The notes: generated from the letters alone by a model not told the origin. A DNA stretch of 12,059 bases from RGIG7213 sp045657205 (GCA_045657205.1 JAZOSS010000072.1:1-12059); one strand, 5' to 3'; positions 1 through 6,271 are shown, numbered from the stretch's first letter. A program made the numbers and translations.

Positions 1-74
1 CAAAAGCGCATTTCTAAAAACATTTCTAAAAAAATTGAATATCTGATGATTTCTGCGAAAGCAGTTTCATATAC

Positions 75-163
75 GGAGGGTTATCGAAGCGGTCATAACG
101 AGGCGGTCTTGAAAACCGTTTGGGTTCACGCCCACGTGGGTTCGAATCCCACACCCTCCGCCA
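75..163 (+). tRNA. tRNA-Ser(UGA)
   Basis: Complete class II tRNA with encoded CCA. The 7-bp acceptor stem pairs GGAGGGT (75-81) with ACCCTCC (153-159); G160 is the discriminator and CCA is at 161-163. The anticodon loop CTTGAAA (108-114) is closed by a 5-bp stem containing one G-U pair, giving anticodon TGA at 110-112, which reads UCA serine codons. A long variable arm (about TGGGTTCACGCCCA) and a T arm with TTCGAAT fit serine. No convincing promoter is visible in the 74 bases upstream, so it may be transcribed from further left. Confidence 0.97.
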
Positions 164-165
164 AC

Positions 166-205
166 AAAAAACGCACTTTTGTCTACCGACAAAGGTGCGT
201 TTTTT
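166..205 (+). terminator. Rho-independent terminator of tRNA-Ser
   Basis: An 18-bp stem with one G-T wobble pairs 166-183 with 188-205 around a TACC loop. The A-run in the left arm and T-run in the right arm give the U-tract. It starts three bases after the tRNA CCA. The right arm (from 196) is also the left edge of the first hairpin-chain repeat. Confidence 0.9.
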
Positions 206-453
206 GAACTAAGTGTTCCGCAAGCGGAACGTGAAGTATGCTTCGCAAGTGAAGCGCACTTCGTGCATGAAGTGTGCCTTCGGCACGATATGCGGAACAC
301 TTAACTTCACTTTGCGCCCTCGGCGCAATACTTCACTTGGGCGCAAGCCCAAACTTCACTGCGGCGCAGCCGCAACTTCACTTTTTATATACAAGGCTGC
401 GCCTTGATTTATCTCCAAAAGTGTGGTATAATATAACTGATAAACTAGAATAT
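196..453. repeat. Hairpin-chain module, copy 1 (terminator arm, ~8 short hairpins, promoter)
   Basis: This fills the whole gap between tRNA-Ser and the DUF2695 gene and is near-identical in plan to 783-1044. An outer 12-bp stem pairs 210-221 with 292-303. Local hairpins are: 215-230 (GTTCCG/CGGAAC), a weak TGC-TTC-GCA at about 239-247, 256-266 (GCAC-TTC-GTGC), 274-286 (GTGCC-TTC-GGCAC), 312-328 (TTGCGCC-CTC-GGCGCAA), 337-352 (TTGGGC-GCAA-GCCCAA), 361-373 (GCGGC-GCA-GCCGC) and 393-405 (AAGGC-TGC-GCCTT). Linkers in the left half are GTGAAG/ATGAAG; in the right half they are ACTTCAC, the complement. The module ends in a promoter and shares GATAAA..AGAAT in the 5' leader with copy 2. Short open frames across it are fortuitous. 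Function unknown. Confidence 0.85.
404..432 (+). promoter_or_regulatory. Promoter of the DUF2695 gene, carried by module copy 1
   Basis: TTGATT (404-409), a 17-bp spacer and TATAAT (427-432) with an upstream TGG that gives an extended -10 character. The first two bases of the -35 box are the end of the AAGGC-TGC-GCCTT hairpin (393-405). Copy 2 has the same architecture at 995-1023. Confidence 0.85.
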
Positions 454-469
454 TACGGAGGTTAGTAAT

Positions 470-700
470 ATGGCAGACTACATTCTCTCTAAAGAAAATG
501 TGCAAAAATTATTTGCATATTTGGAAGATCATTTGGAGGCTTGTGGTTGTGACCACACTCTGCGTCATACAGAACAATGGTTCAAGGAAAATATTTCAGC
601 AGAGTTGTATGAAAACGTTATTGAGGAAATCAATGATATGGGCGGCTATTGCGATTGTGAAGTATTGCTCAATTGCTATGAAGATTATGATATAGAATAA
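470..700 (+). CDS. DUF2695 domain small protein
   Basis: This 76-residue acidic soluble protein matches what I recall of the DUF2695 family: a CDHTLRHTE stretch at residues 27-35 and a GGYCDCEVLLN stretch at 58-68. The paired cysteines (C25/C27, C61/C63) and H29 could bind a metal, but that is inference; the family has no established function. The ATG start is set by CGGAGG at 456-461 with 8 bases of spacing. It has its own promoter at the end of the hairpin-chain module and is probably monocistronic, because terminator-like hairpins follow at 728-793. There is no signal peptide or membrane segment, so it should be cytoplasmic. The length is close to other members as I remember them, so it looks intact. 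Family assignment is good; role unknown. Confidence 0.85.
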   Translation: MADYILSKENVQKLFAYLEDHLEACGCDHTLRHTEQWFKENISAELYENVIEEINDMGGYCDCEVLLNCYEDYDIE

Positions 701-727
701 GTAATATTCAAATTCCCGTAATGAATA

Positions 728-793
728 CACAAACGAAAATCACGCACCTTTTTGCGTTTTTACCTACACCTACACACCGTTTGTGCGTTTTTT
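728..793 (+). terminator. Probable compound terminator after the DUF2695 gene
   Basis: Two nested hairpins are visible. The inner one pairs ACGCA (742-746) with TGCGT (753-757) and is followed by a T-run. The outer one pairs CACAAACG (728-735) with CGTTTGTG (778-785) and is followed by CGTTTTTTG. The end of the outer one is the same GTGCGTTTTTT that ends the tRNA-Ser terminator, so it also marks the left edge of the second repeat. The loop of the outer hairpin is long, hence moderate confidence. Confidence 0.55.
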
Positions 794-1044
794 GAACTAA
801 GTGTTCCGCTTGCGCGGAACGTGAAGTATGCTTCGCAAGTGAAGCGAGGCTACGCCTCGTGAAGTGCGCTTCGCGCGATAAGATGCGGAACACTTAACTT
901 CACTTTGCGCCCTCGGCGCAATACTTCACTTGGGCGCAAGCCCAAACTTCACTGCGGCTTGCCGCAGCTTCACTTTTTTATACAAGGCTACGCCTTGATT
1001 TATTCGCGAAAGCGTGGTATAATCTCATCGATAAATAAGAATTT
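783..1044. repeat. Hairpin-chain module, copy 2
   Basis: Second copy of the 196-453 module, filling the gap before the kinase-like gene. The outer stem pairs 798-809 with 885-896. Local hairpins are: 803-820 (GTTCCGC-TTGC-GCGGAAC), 845-859 (CGAGGC-TAC-GCCTCG), 866-876 (GCGC-TTC-GCGC), a TTGCGCC-CTC-GGCGCAA at about 904-920, a TTGGGC-GCAA-GCCCAA at about 929-945, a GCGGC-TT-GCCGC at about 954-965, and an AAGGC-TAC-GCCTT at about 984-996. Several stems differ in sequence from copy 1 yet stay paired. A CGC-GAAA-GCG mini-hairpin lies in the promoter spacer of this copy only. The 356-base gap from 701 to 1056 holds only this module and the preceding terminator. Confidence 0.85.
995..1023 (+). promoter_or_regulatory. 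Promoter of the kinase-like gene, carried by module copy 2
   Basis: TTGATT (995-1000), a 17-bp spacer and TATAAT (1018-1023) with an upstream TGG. The -35 box again overlaps the 3' arm of an AAGGC/GCCTT hairpin, exactly as in copy 1. Confidence 0.85.
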
Positions 1045-1056
1045 GTAGGTGAGATA

Positions 1057-1569
1057 ATGATTATTTTAATTACAGGAGCATCGCATACCGGCAAAACTGC
1101 ACTTGCCCAAAAATTGCTCGAAAAATATAAATATGCATACCTGTCAATAGACCATCTGAAAATGGGTTTAATTCGTAGCGACAACACAGAACTTACCCCT
1201 ATGGATGATAATGAATTGACCGAATACTTGTGGCCGATTGTTCGGGAAATGATAAAAACGGCTATTGAGAATAAGCAGAACTTAATTGTCGAAGGTGGCT
1301 ATATTCCATTCGATTGGCAGAAGGACTTTAACTCCGAATATCTTGAAAACATCAAATATTACTGTCTGGTAATGAGTGAGGAATATATCAGAAATTACTT
1401 TTCTGACATAAAGAAATATGCAAATGTCATTGAAAATCGTTTGGATGATGAATGGTGCACAATGGAGAGTGTATTGTCAGAAAATGCACAGATGTTAGAA
1501 TTTGCAAAAAAGTATAATGTGAACTATATACTCATCGACGATAAGTACGAAATCAATATTGAGTTATAA
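1057..1569 (+). CDS. P-loop nucleotide kinase-like ATP-binding protein
   Basis: A 170-residue soluble protein with an N-terminal Walker A motif GASHTGKT (residues 7-14) directly after the first beta strand, then SIDHLKMG (30-37) with D32 in the position where small kinases hold substrate or catalytic acid, and a strand LIVEGGYIP (76-84) that resembles the Walker-B/strand-3 region of adenylate-kinase-like and zeta-toxin-like kinases. This arrangement supports ATP-dependent phosphotransfer on a small substrate, but the substrate cannot be read from the sequence. The start is supported by AGGTGAG at 1047-1053. It is expressed from the promoter of the second hairpin-chain module. No toxin/antitoxin partner lies next to it. 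It looks AT-rich compared with the nad genes, which is compatible with later acquisition. Alternatives include a 2-phosphoglycerate-kinase-like or other phosphotransferase. Confidence 0.8.
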   Translation: MIILITGASHTGKTALAQKLLEKYKYAYLSIDHLKMGLIRSDNTELTPMDDNELTEYLWPIVREMIKTAIENKQNLIVEGGYIPFDWQKDFNSEYLENIKYYCLVMSEEYIRNYFSDIKKYANVIENRLDDEWCTMESVLSENAQMLEFAKKYNVNYILIDDKYEINIEL

Positions 1570-1656
1570 CGATAAATTCCAATTTGTCAAATGGACGGCA
1601 ATGATAGCCGAACATTCAATTTAAAAATCAAATAATTACGCATATGGAGTAATTTT

Positions 1657-2499
1657 ATGAGATCTGTATTTATGAGATATCCGAACGGCAGGGCAAAAGC
1701 CGTAACTTTCAGCTATGATGACGGTGTACCGCAGGACAAACGCTTAGCAGAGCTGTTTGATAAATATGGTGTGAAAGGTACGTTTAACTTTAATTTTCAA
1801 TGTGCTTTTTCCAAAGAACAGATAAAAGAATATTTCCTTGACAAAGGCCACGAAATTGCCGTTCACGGCGCAAATCACAGAGCAAACGGTAATTTAAGAG
1901 CGATCGAAGGTATACGCGACGTGCTTGACTGCCGTCTTGAGCTTGAGAAAAAATGCGACCGTATTATCAGAGGTATGGCATATCCCGATTCGGGTATAAC
2001 CCAGATGGGTAACTTCGGAAGCTATGAGCAGATAAAAAATTATCTTACCGAGTTGGATATTGCTTATTCACGAACGCTCGGCAGTGATAATAATTCTTTT
2101 CTTCTTCCGCAGGATTTTTATGCGTGGATGCCGACGGCTCACCATAATAACCCGAAAATTATGGAATATATAGATGAATTTTTAAATCTTGATATTTCGC
2201 CGAATGCTTACCACGCACGCCGTGTTCCGAGATTGCTTTACATATGGGGACACAGCTATGAATTTGACAGACATAATAATTGGGATCATATTGAGCAAAT
2301 ATGCCAAAAACTTGCAAACAACGATGAATTGTGGTACGCTACCAATATAGAGATATACGATTATATCAACGCTTATAAAAGTCTGCGGTACAGTGCTGAC
2401 GGTCATATGGTATACAACCCCACGCTGTTTAAAATATGGCTCGATGTTGACAGCAGGCTGTACAGCATCAACCCGGGTGAAACTGTTTACATTGACTGA
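1657..2499 (+). CDS. Polysaccharide deacetylase (NodB-fold) family protein
   Basis: A 280-residue protein with NodB-type motifs in order: FSYDDG (residues 18-23, with D21 the probable base and D22 a metal ligand), HGANH (70-74, the H-x3-H metal pair H70/H74), AYPDSG (108-113) and a late IWGHSYEFD (196-204) with H199. These motifs fit a metal-dependent carbohydrate esterase (CE4 family) removing acetyl groups from sugars. There is no signal peptide, so it probably acts in the cytoplasm, unlike secreted peptidoglycan deacetylases. The start at 1657 is set by GGAG at 1646-1649; the next Met (codon 6) is less well placed. No clear promoter is seen in 1570-1656. It is convergent with the AraC regulator and near the DUF1680 glycosidase, suggesting a role in breaking down acetylated plant glycans, which is inference. 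Confidence 0.88.
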   Translation: MRSVFMRYPNGRAKAVTFSYDDGVPQDKRLAELFDKYGVKGTFNFNFQCAFSKEQIKEYFLDKGHEIAVHGANHRANGNLRAIEGIRDVLDCRLELEKKCDRIIRGMAYPDSGITQMGNFGSYEQIKNYLTELDIAYSRTLGSDNNSFLLPQDFYAWMPTAHHNNPKIMEYIDEFLNLDISPNAYHARRVPRLLYIWGHSYEFDRHNNWDHIEQICQKLANNDELWYATNIEIYDYINAYKSLRYSADGHMVYNPTLFKIWLDVDSRLYSINPGETVYID

Positions 2500-2533
2500 T
2501 AAGACGATACACATAAATTATTTGTTAAATATC

Positions 2534-2570
2534 AAAAAAGGCAGGGAATTATATTTTCCCTGTCCTTTTT
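2534..2570. terminator. Bidirectional terminator between convergent genes
   Basis: AAAAAGGCAGGGAA pairs with TTCCCTGTCCTTTTT around an AT-rich loop, with A-run and T-run flanks on opposite sides, so it can stop transcription from both directions. It follows the deacetylase gene and its T-run reaches the stop codon of the araC-type gene (2569-2571, minus strand). Confidence 0.85.
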
Positions 2571-3342
2571 ATACCGACGTGTATTCTTTTTGTCTGTATT
2601 CTTTTGGTGATACACCCGTTTCCTTGCGGAAAATGCGGTAAAAATGTGCATAATCGGAAAAACCGCATTCGTGTGCGACTCTTTCAGCCGTCATACTTTC
2701 CGACGAAAGCAATATTTTTGCTTTGCGTAAACGAGCTGAATTAACGTAGGAGCGAGGTGTGATACCCATCTCTTCTTTGAATATCCGTATAAGGTAATTT
2801 TCGCTGAAATGAAGGGATTTGGAAAGTTCTGACAATGTGGGCGGATCGCACAGATCTTTTGTCAAAAGCTGTGACATAGTATCAATAAGTGCTTTGCGCT
2901 CGCTCTTATCACGGTTTTGATAAAGGTGGGTGAGTATATTGCAAAACAGCCCCTGCTTTACAAGTAACGGTGCATCGAGAACTACGGCATCGAAAAGCTT
3001 ATGAAAAAGAGGCATCAGCGAATCGGGATCGCATTTTCCTCTGTGAGGTAGAACAAAATTCGTATCTGCCCATTCGCTTCCGTAAAAATGTATGAAAAAA
3101 TATTCAGGACAGTCGCTTTCTTCGGGACCGTCTTGAAATAATCCGCTTTGCTGAATATAGTAATCTCCCCTGCACAGCCGGACGGGCTTTTTGTTTTCTG
3201 TAAATTTCAGTATGCCGTTTATCATCACTATAAGAACATCATTTGACTCCGTTCTTGTGATGTGATGTTCGCTCTGCGAGAATTTTCTGAAAGCAGAAAG
3301 GCGGTATTCGGGTACTTTTTGCAATGATATTCCGAAAGGCAT
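2569..3342 (-). CDS. AraC family transcriptional regulator
   Basis: A 257-residue protein with an N-terminal cupin-like sensing domain (roughly residues 10-100, including RGDYYIQQSG and FFIHFYGSEW) and a C-terminal pair of AraC-type helix-turn-helix units (about 160-252). The second unit ends in the signature FSDYAHFYRIFRKETGVSPKEYR. Such regulators bind a sugar in the cupin and switch on a neighbouring catabolic gene. It is divergent from the glycosidase lipoprotein at 3478, the most likely target, and shares a 135-bp control region with it. The start has AAGGAG seven bases upstream. Its own promoter is clear (3370-3398). Inducer unknown; given the target it may be arabinose or an oligosaccharide, which is inference. 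Confidence 0.93.
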   Translation of the reverse strand: MPFGISLQKVPEYRLSAFRKFSQSEHHITRTESNDVLIVMINGILKFTENKKPVRLCRGDYYIQQSGLFQDGPEESDCPEYFFIHFYGSEWADTNFVLPHRGKCDPDSLMPLFHKLFDAVVLDAPLLVKQGLFCNILTHLYQNRDKSERKALIDTMSQLLTKDLCDPPTLSELSKSLHFSENYLIRIFKEEMGITPRSYVNSARLRKAKILLSSESMTAERVAHECGFSDYAHFYRIFRKETGVSPKEYRQKEYTSV

Positions 3343-3353
3343 TTGATCACTCC

Positions 3354-3370
3354 TTGTATTTCCAATACAA
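3354..3370. promoter_or_regulatory. Perfect 7-bp inverted repeat at the araC-type gene start site
   Basis: TTGTATT-TCC-AATACAA overlaps the last base of the regulator's -10 box and covers the expected transcription start. Since transcription would begin inside it, an operator is more likely than an RNA hairpin. It could be for autoregulation; no binding evidence is available. Confidence 0.45.
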
Positions 3371-3398
3371 CTATATCATATTTGTGTTATTTTTGCAA
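3370..3398 (-). promoter_or_regulatory. Promoter of the AraC-type regulator
   Basis: On the minus strand: TTGCAA (3398-3393), 17-bp spacer, TATAGT (3375-3370). Spacing and position relative to the ribosome binding site are ideal. Confidence 0.75.
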
Positions 3399-3419
3399 TG
3401 TATTTTGTGAAAAAAACTC

Positions 3420-3448
3420 TTTAATTTTTACTGCGTACGTGGTAAAAT
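3420..3448 (+). promoter_or_regulatory. Probable promoter of the glycosidase lipoprotein gene
   Basis: TGG-TAAAAT gives an extended -10 (TAAAAT 3443-3448). The matching -35 would be TTTAAT (3420-3425, 17-bp spacer), which is weak, as expected for an activator-dependent promoter. A CGTACG palindrome (3434-3439) lies in the spacer. A second TATAAA at 3454 has no good -35. Confidence 0.45.
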
Positions 3449-3477
3449 AAAAGTATAAAGATAAATGGAGGTACATT

Positions 3478-6261
3478 ATGTCCAAGTTTATTTCCCGTTT
3501 TTTGTGTTTGATCGTTTCGCTGTCGCTTTTAACGGCGAGTGCGTGCGGTAACGGTGATACGGTGTCTGACTCATCGTCTGCAGATTCATCTGCGCCGAGT
3601 GACGTTGCTCAAGGCACACAGCGTGAGGTTGAAGCCGTTGTGCAGAATGCAACCGATAATGTGGAATTTTCACAGCTGGCTTTAGGAAAAGTAAAAGCTG
3701 AAAGCTGGCTTAAAAATCAGCTTTTGTTACAAGCAGAGGAAGTGACAAAGCAGTTTGAAACCCTTTCTCCCGATTGTAAATCGGAAGGCGCGGATCGTTC
3801 GGGTTGGCTCGGAGGTTCCGGTGAAAGCTGGGAAAGAGGTACATATTACGTAAGAGGTCTTATAACGACAGCGTACGTTCTTGATGATGCCGAAATGAAA
3901 GAGCAAGCGCAGAAGTGGATCGATTGGACACTTGAAAGTCAGACAGAAAGCGGTTCATTCGGTCCGTTTGCTGATAATATGGCAAAATTTGACTATTGGC
4001 CGATGATGCCGATGCTTATAGCGCTTGAGTATTATTATGATGCTACGGGGGATGAAAGAGTTATCCCTTTCCTTGAAAAATATTTTGCATGGCAGGCTCA
4101 GGCATTAAGAAAGCAAGCGCTTTCTTCGTGGGCAAGGGTAAGAGGCGGAGATAATATCTTTGCAGTGCTCTGGCTTTATGAGCATACAGGCAACGAAGAG
4201 CTTATCCGTCTTTGTAAAATACTTTACAGCCAGACGTGGGATTGGGAAGAAGCATATGATAAGGAAGCGTGGCTTAAAACATATCATATAGTAAACGCTC
4301 AACAGAGCTTCAAGCTTTTCCCTGTTATGTACGCTGTGACGGGTGATGAAAAGTATCTTGATCTTTACTACAAGGGTATTGAAAACTTGTATATGGCATC
4401 GGGACGCCAGGACGGTATGTCAAACGGTGATGAAAACTCCAGAGGTATTGACGCTGTATTCGGCAGTGAAACGTGTGCTGTGGTTGAAAGAATGCTGTGC
4501 GATGAAATCGCTCTGTATCTTTTGCGTGACGCTACAATCGCAGACCATCTTGAATTTATATCTTACAACGCCCTCCCTCAGCAGCTCCTTGCTGACGGTA
4601 AGGGACAGGTCTATTTCACGATGCAGAACCAGGTAATGGCAAATCTCGGTATTCACGGCTTTACAAGTGACGGCGGTGACCGTTCGGTATACGGTTTGCC
4701 GGGCGGATTTCCTTGTTGCGTTCACAACTACCAGATGGGCTGGCCGATGTTCATTGCATCTATGTGGATGGGTACGTCGGATAACGGACTTGCTGTGGGT
4801 GCTTACGGTCCCAACACAGTCAGCGCAACGGTCGGAAACGGCACGGCGCTTACGATAGCGCAGACGACGAATTATCCTTACGAGGATACGGTAACGCTTA
4901 CTCTTACATCCGATAAAACGGACACGTATCCTATATATATACGTATTCCCGAATGGTGCAAAAACGCAACCGTTCTTGTAAACGGACATGCAGTTGAAGC
5001 TGAATTTGTATCGGGTGAATATGCAAAACTCACAGCCGCTTGGGAAAGCGGTGACGTTATTACACTTACGTTCCCTGCAGAGATCACGGCAAATATAACA
5101 GATAATAACAGCGTAAGTATTCGCCGCGGTGCAGTCCTTTTCGCTCTTGAAATAGGTGAAGAATGGAAAAAGATATCGTATGATCCGAATAATTGGAGAG
5201 TGTCACGTCAATATCCTTCTTACAGCATAACACCTACGACGGACTGGAATTATGCGCTTGAAAATTTCAGTTTCGACGACGTAGCTTCTAATTTCACACT
5301 TACGCGTAACGAAATATCCGCTGATATGCGTTATCAGCTTGAAGATGTTCCGATGGTGCTTGAAGCGAAAGCAAAGAAGGTCGTTGATTGGAAACTTAAC
5401 GAAAAATACAATATAGCAGGCGACACACCCGTATCTCCCGTCGCGGCGGACAGACTTGATGCAGAAACCGTTACGGTGCGACTCGTTCCGTATGCACATA
5501 CGCGACTCAGAATTACACTTATGCCGTGGACGGGCGAGGCACAGCCTATCGTTCCCACATCTGTTTCTTCGGATAAGATAATTTTTGGATCGGTTGTTGT
5601 TCCACACGAAGTAGACACGGCACTGACAGGAGTTCCGTCGTTCAGATATGCGATAGATCTGAAATACGATTCTTCCGTAGATTTACCAGTTACGGTCTAT
5701 ATGAACCGCACGGAAGCAACGAAGCTTACACTTGCAAAGGGTGCAAATACCGTATCCTTTGATGCCGATCTGTTGGGTACTGACAGACACAATATAATCG
5801 AACTTGTTGCAGATGGTGACGCTTCTGTTCCCACAGACTTTAAGGCTGAATTGTCTGTTACGGTAATAGATGAGGGTCGTGCACGTTATGAAGCGGAAAA
5901 AGCAAAGCTTACAGGCTCTTGCAAAAACAACACGACACATGTTGCAAGTATTGATGCTGTCGGCTCTTCTTTGACATATACCGATCTTATTGCTATAAAA
6001 GACGGCGAATATACGCTTCGTTTCTACTTTGCCGCTCCCTTGGGACTTGCAACACATACTATATATATAGACGGTGCAAAAGCTGGTGTTGTCAGATACA
6101 ACGAAAACGGTAAGTCACTTGGCTGGGGACAGTTCAGCGAAAATATATACGCTGATATGAAACTCAACTTGACAAAAGGAACTCACACAATACGTATAGA
6201 AAAGACTGCAGACGACAGAGGCGCTGCAGAGCTTGATGCTTTTGACATAATCCCTTCCTGA
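3478..6261 (+). CDS. DUF1680/GH127-type glycoside hydrolase lipoprotein with C-terminal carbohydrate-binding module
   Basis: A 927-residue surface protein. Residues 1-23 form a lipoprotein signal with lipobox ASAC (C23 acylated), then a Ser/Asp-rich linker to about 60. The catalytic (alpha/alpha) barrel begins with SWERGTYYVRGL and DYWPMMPM and carries SETC (E331, C333) and GFPCC (C413, C414). These four match the Zn-binding Glu-Cys3 centre of beta-L-arabinofuranosidase HypBA1, with C413 at the nucleophile position. E319 in NGDEN is a candidate acid/base; it is spaced differently from HypBA1, so this may be a distinct DUF1680 subgroup with different sugar specificity. Beta-sandwich regions follow to about 800, then a CBM6/35-like module (802-927, starting ARYEAEKAKL). 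GGAGG at 3467-3471 fixes the start. Likely controlled by the divergent AraC regulator. Family is clear; exact substrate is not. Confidence 0.88.
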   Translation: MSKFISRFLCLIVSLSLLTASACGNGDTVSDSSSADSSAPSDVAQGTQREVEAVVQNATDNVEFSQLALGKVKAESWLKNQLLLQAEEVTKQFETLSPDCKSEGADRSGWLGGSGESWERGTYYVRGLITTAYVLDDAEMKEQAQKWIDWTLESQTESGSFGPFADNMAKFDYWPMMPMLIALEYYYDATGDERVIPFLEKYFAWQAQALRKQALSSWARVRGGDNIFAVLWLYEHTGNEELIRLCKILYSQTWDWEEAYDKEAWLKTYHIVNAQQSFKLFPVMYAVTGDEKYLDLYYKGIENLYMASGRQDGMSNGDENSRGIDAVFGSETCAVVERMLCDEIALYLLRDATIADHLEFISYNALPQQLLADGKGQVYFTMQNQVMANLGIHGFTSDGGDRSVYGLPGGFPCCVHNYQMGWPMFIASMWMGTSDNGLAVGAYGPNTVSATVGNGTALTIAQTTNYPYEDTVTLTLTSDKTDTYPIYIRIPEWCKNATVLVNGHAVEAEFVSGEYAKLTAAWESGDVITLTFPAEITANITDNNSVSIRRGAVLFALEIGEEWKKISYDPNNWRVSRQYPSYSITPTTDWNYALENFSFDDVASNFTLTRNEISADMRYQLEDVPMVLEAKAKKVVDWKLNEKYNIAGDTPVSPVAADRLDAETVTVRLVPYAHTRLRITLMPWTGEAQPIVPTSVSSDKIIFGSVVVPHEVDTALTGVPSFRYAIDLKYDSSVDLPVTVYMNRTEATKLTLAKGANTVSFDADLLGTDRHNIIELVADGDASVPTDFKAELSVTVIDEGRARYEAEKAKLTGSCKNNTTHVASIDAVGSSLTYTDLIAIKDGEYTLRFYFAAPLGLATHTIYIDGAKAGVVRYNENGKSLGWGQFSENIYADMKLNLTKGTHTIRIEKTADDRGAAELDAFDIIPS

Positions 6262-6271
6262 AAAAATAAAA

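Noticed and set aside
9..32. Tandem CATTTCTAAAAA repeat upstream of tRNA-Ser
   Set aside because: Only two copies of an AT-rich 12-mer at the window edge; too little to assign a function.
67..407. Short open frames across the tRNA-Ser and the first hairpin-chain module (both strands)
   Set aside because: They overlap a tRNA and a repetitive hairpin region, have no ribosome binding site, and translate to low-complexity Cys/Thr/Ser-rich peptides caused by the repeated GTGAAG and hairpin units.
211..433. Integron attC site
   Set aside because: An ACTTAAC at 299-305 fits the RYYYAAC core-site pattern, but I found no matching GTTRRRY partner at proper spacing and no integrase gene. The many-hairpin plan also differs from attC.
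196..1044. CRISPR array
   Set aside because: The repeated linkers are only 6-9 bases, the variable parts between them are palindromes of 9-17 bases, and linker orientation flips in the middle. No cas gene is present.
196..1044. Retron or group II intron remnant
   Set aside because: No reverse transcriptase, no domain V-like hairpin and no intron boundary motif were seen; the genes next to the modules are unrelated proteins.
4420..4989. 189-residue open frame on the minus strand inside the glycosidase gene
   Set aside because: It lies wholly antisense to a well-supported domain including the catalytic Cys pair, is Arg/Val-rich with no recognisable motif, and has no promoter or ribosome binding site that I can see.
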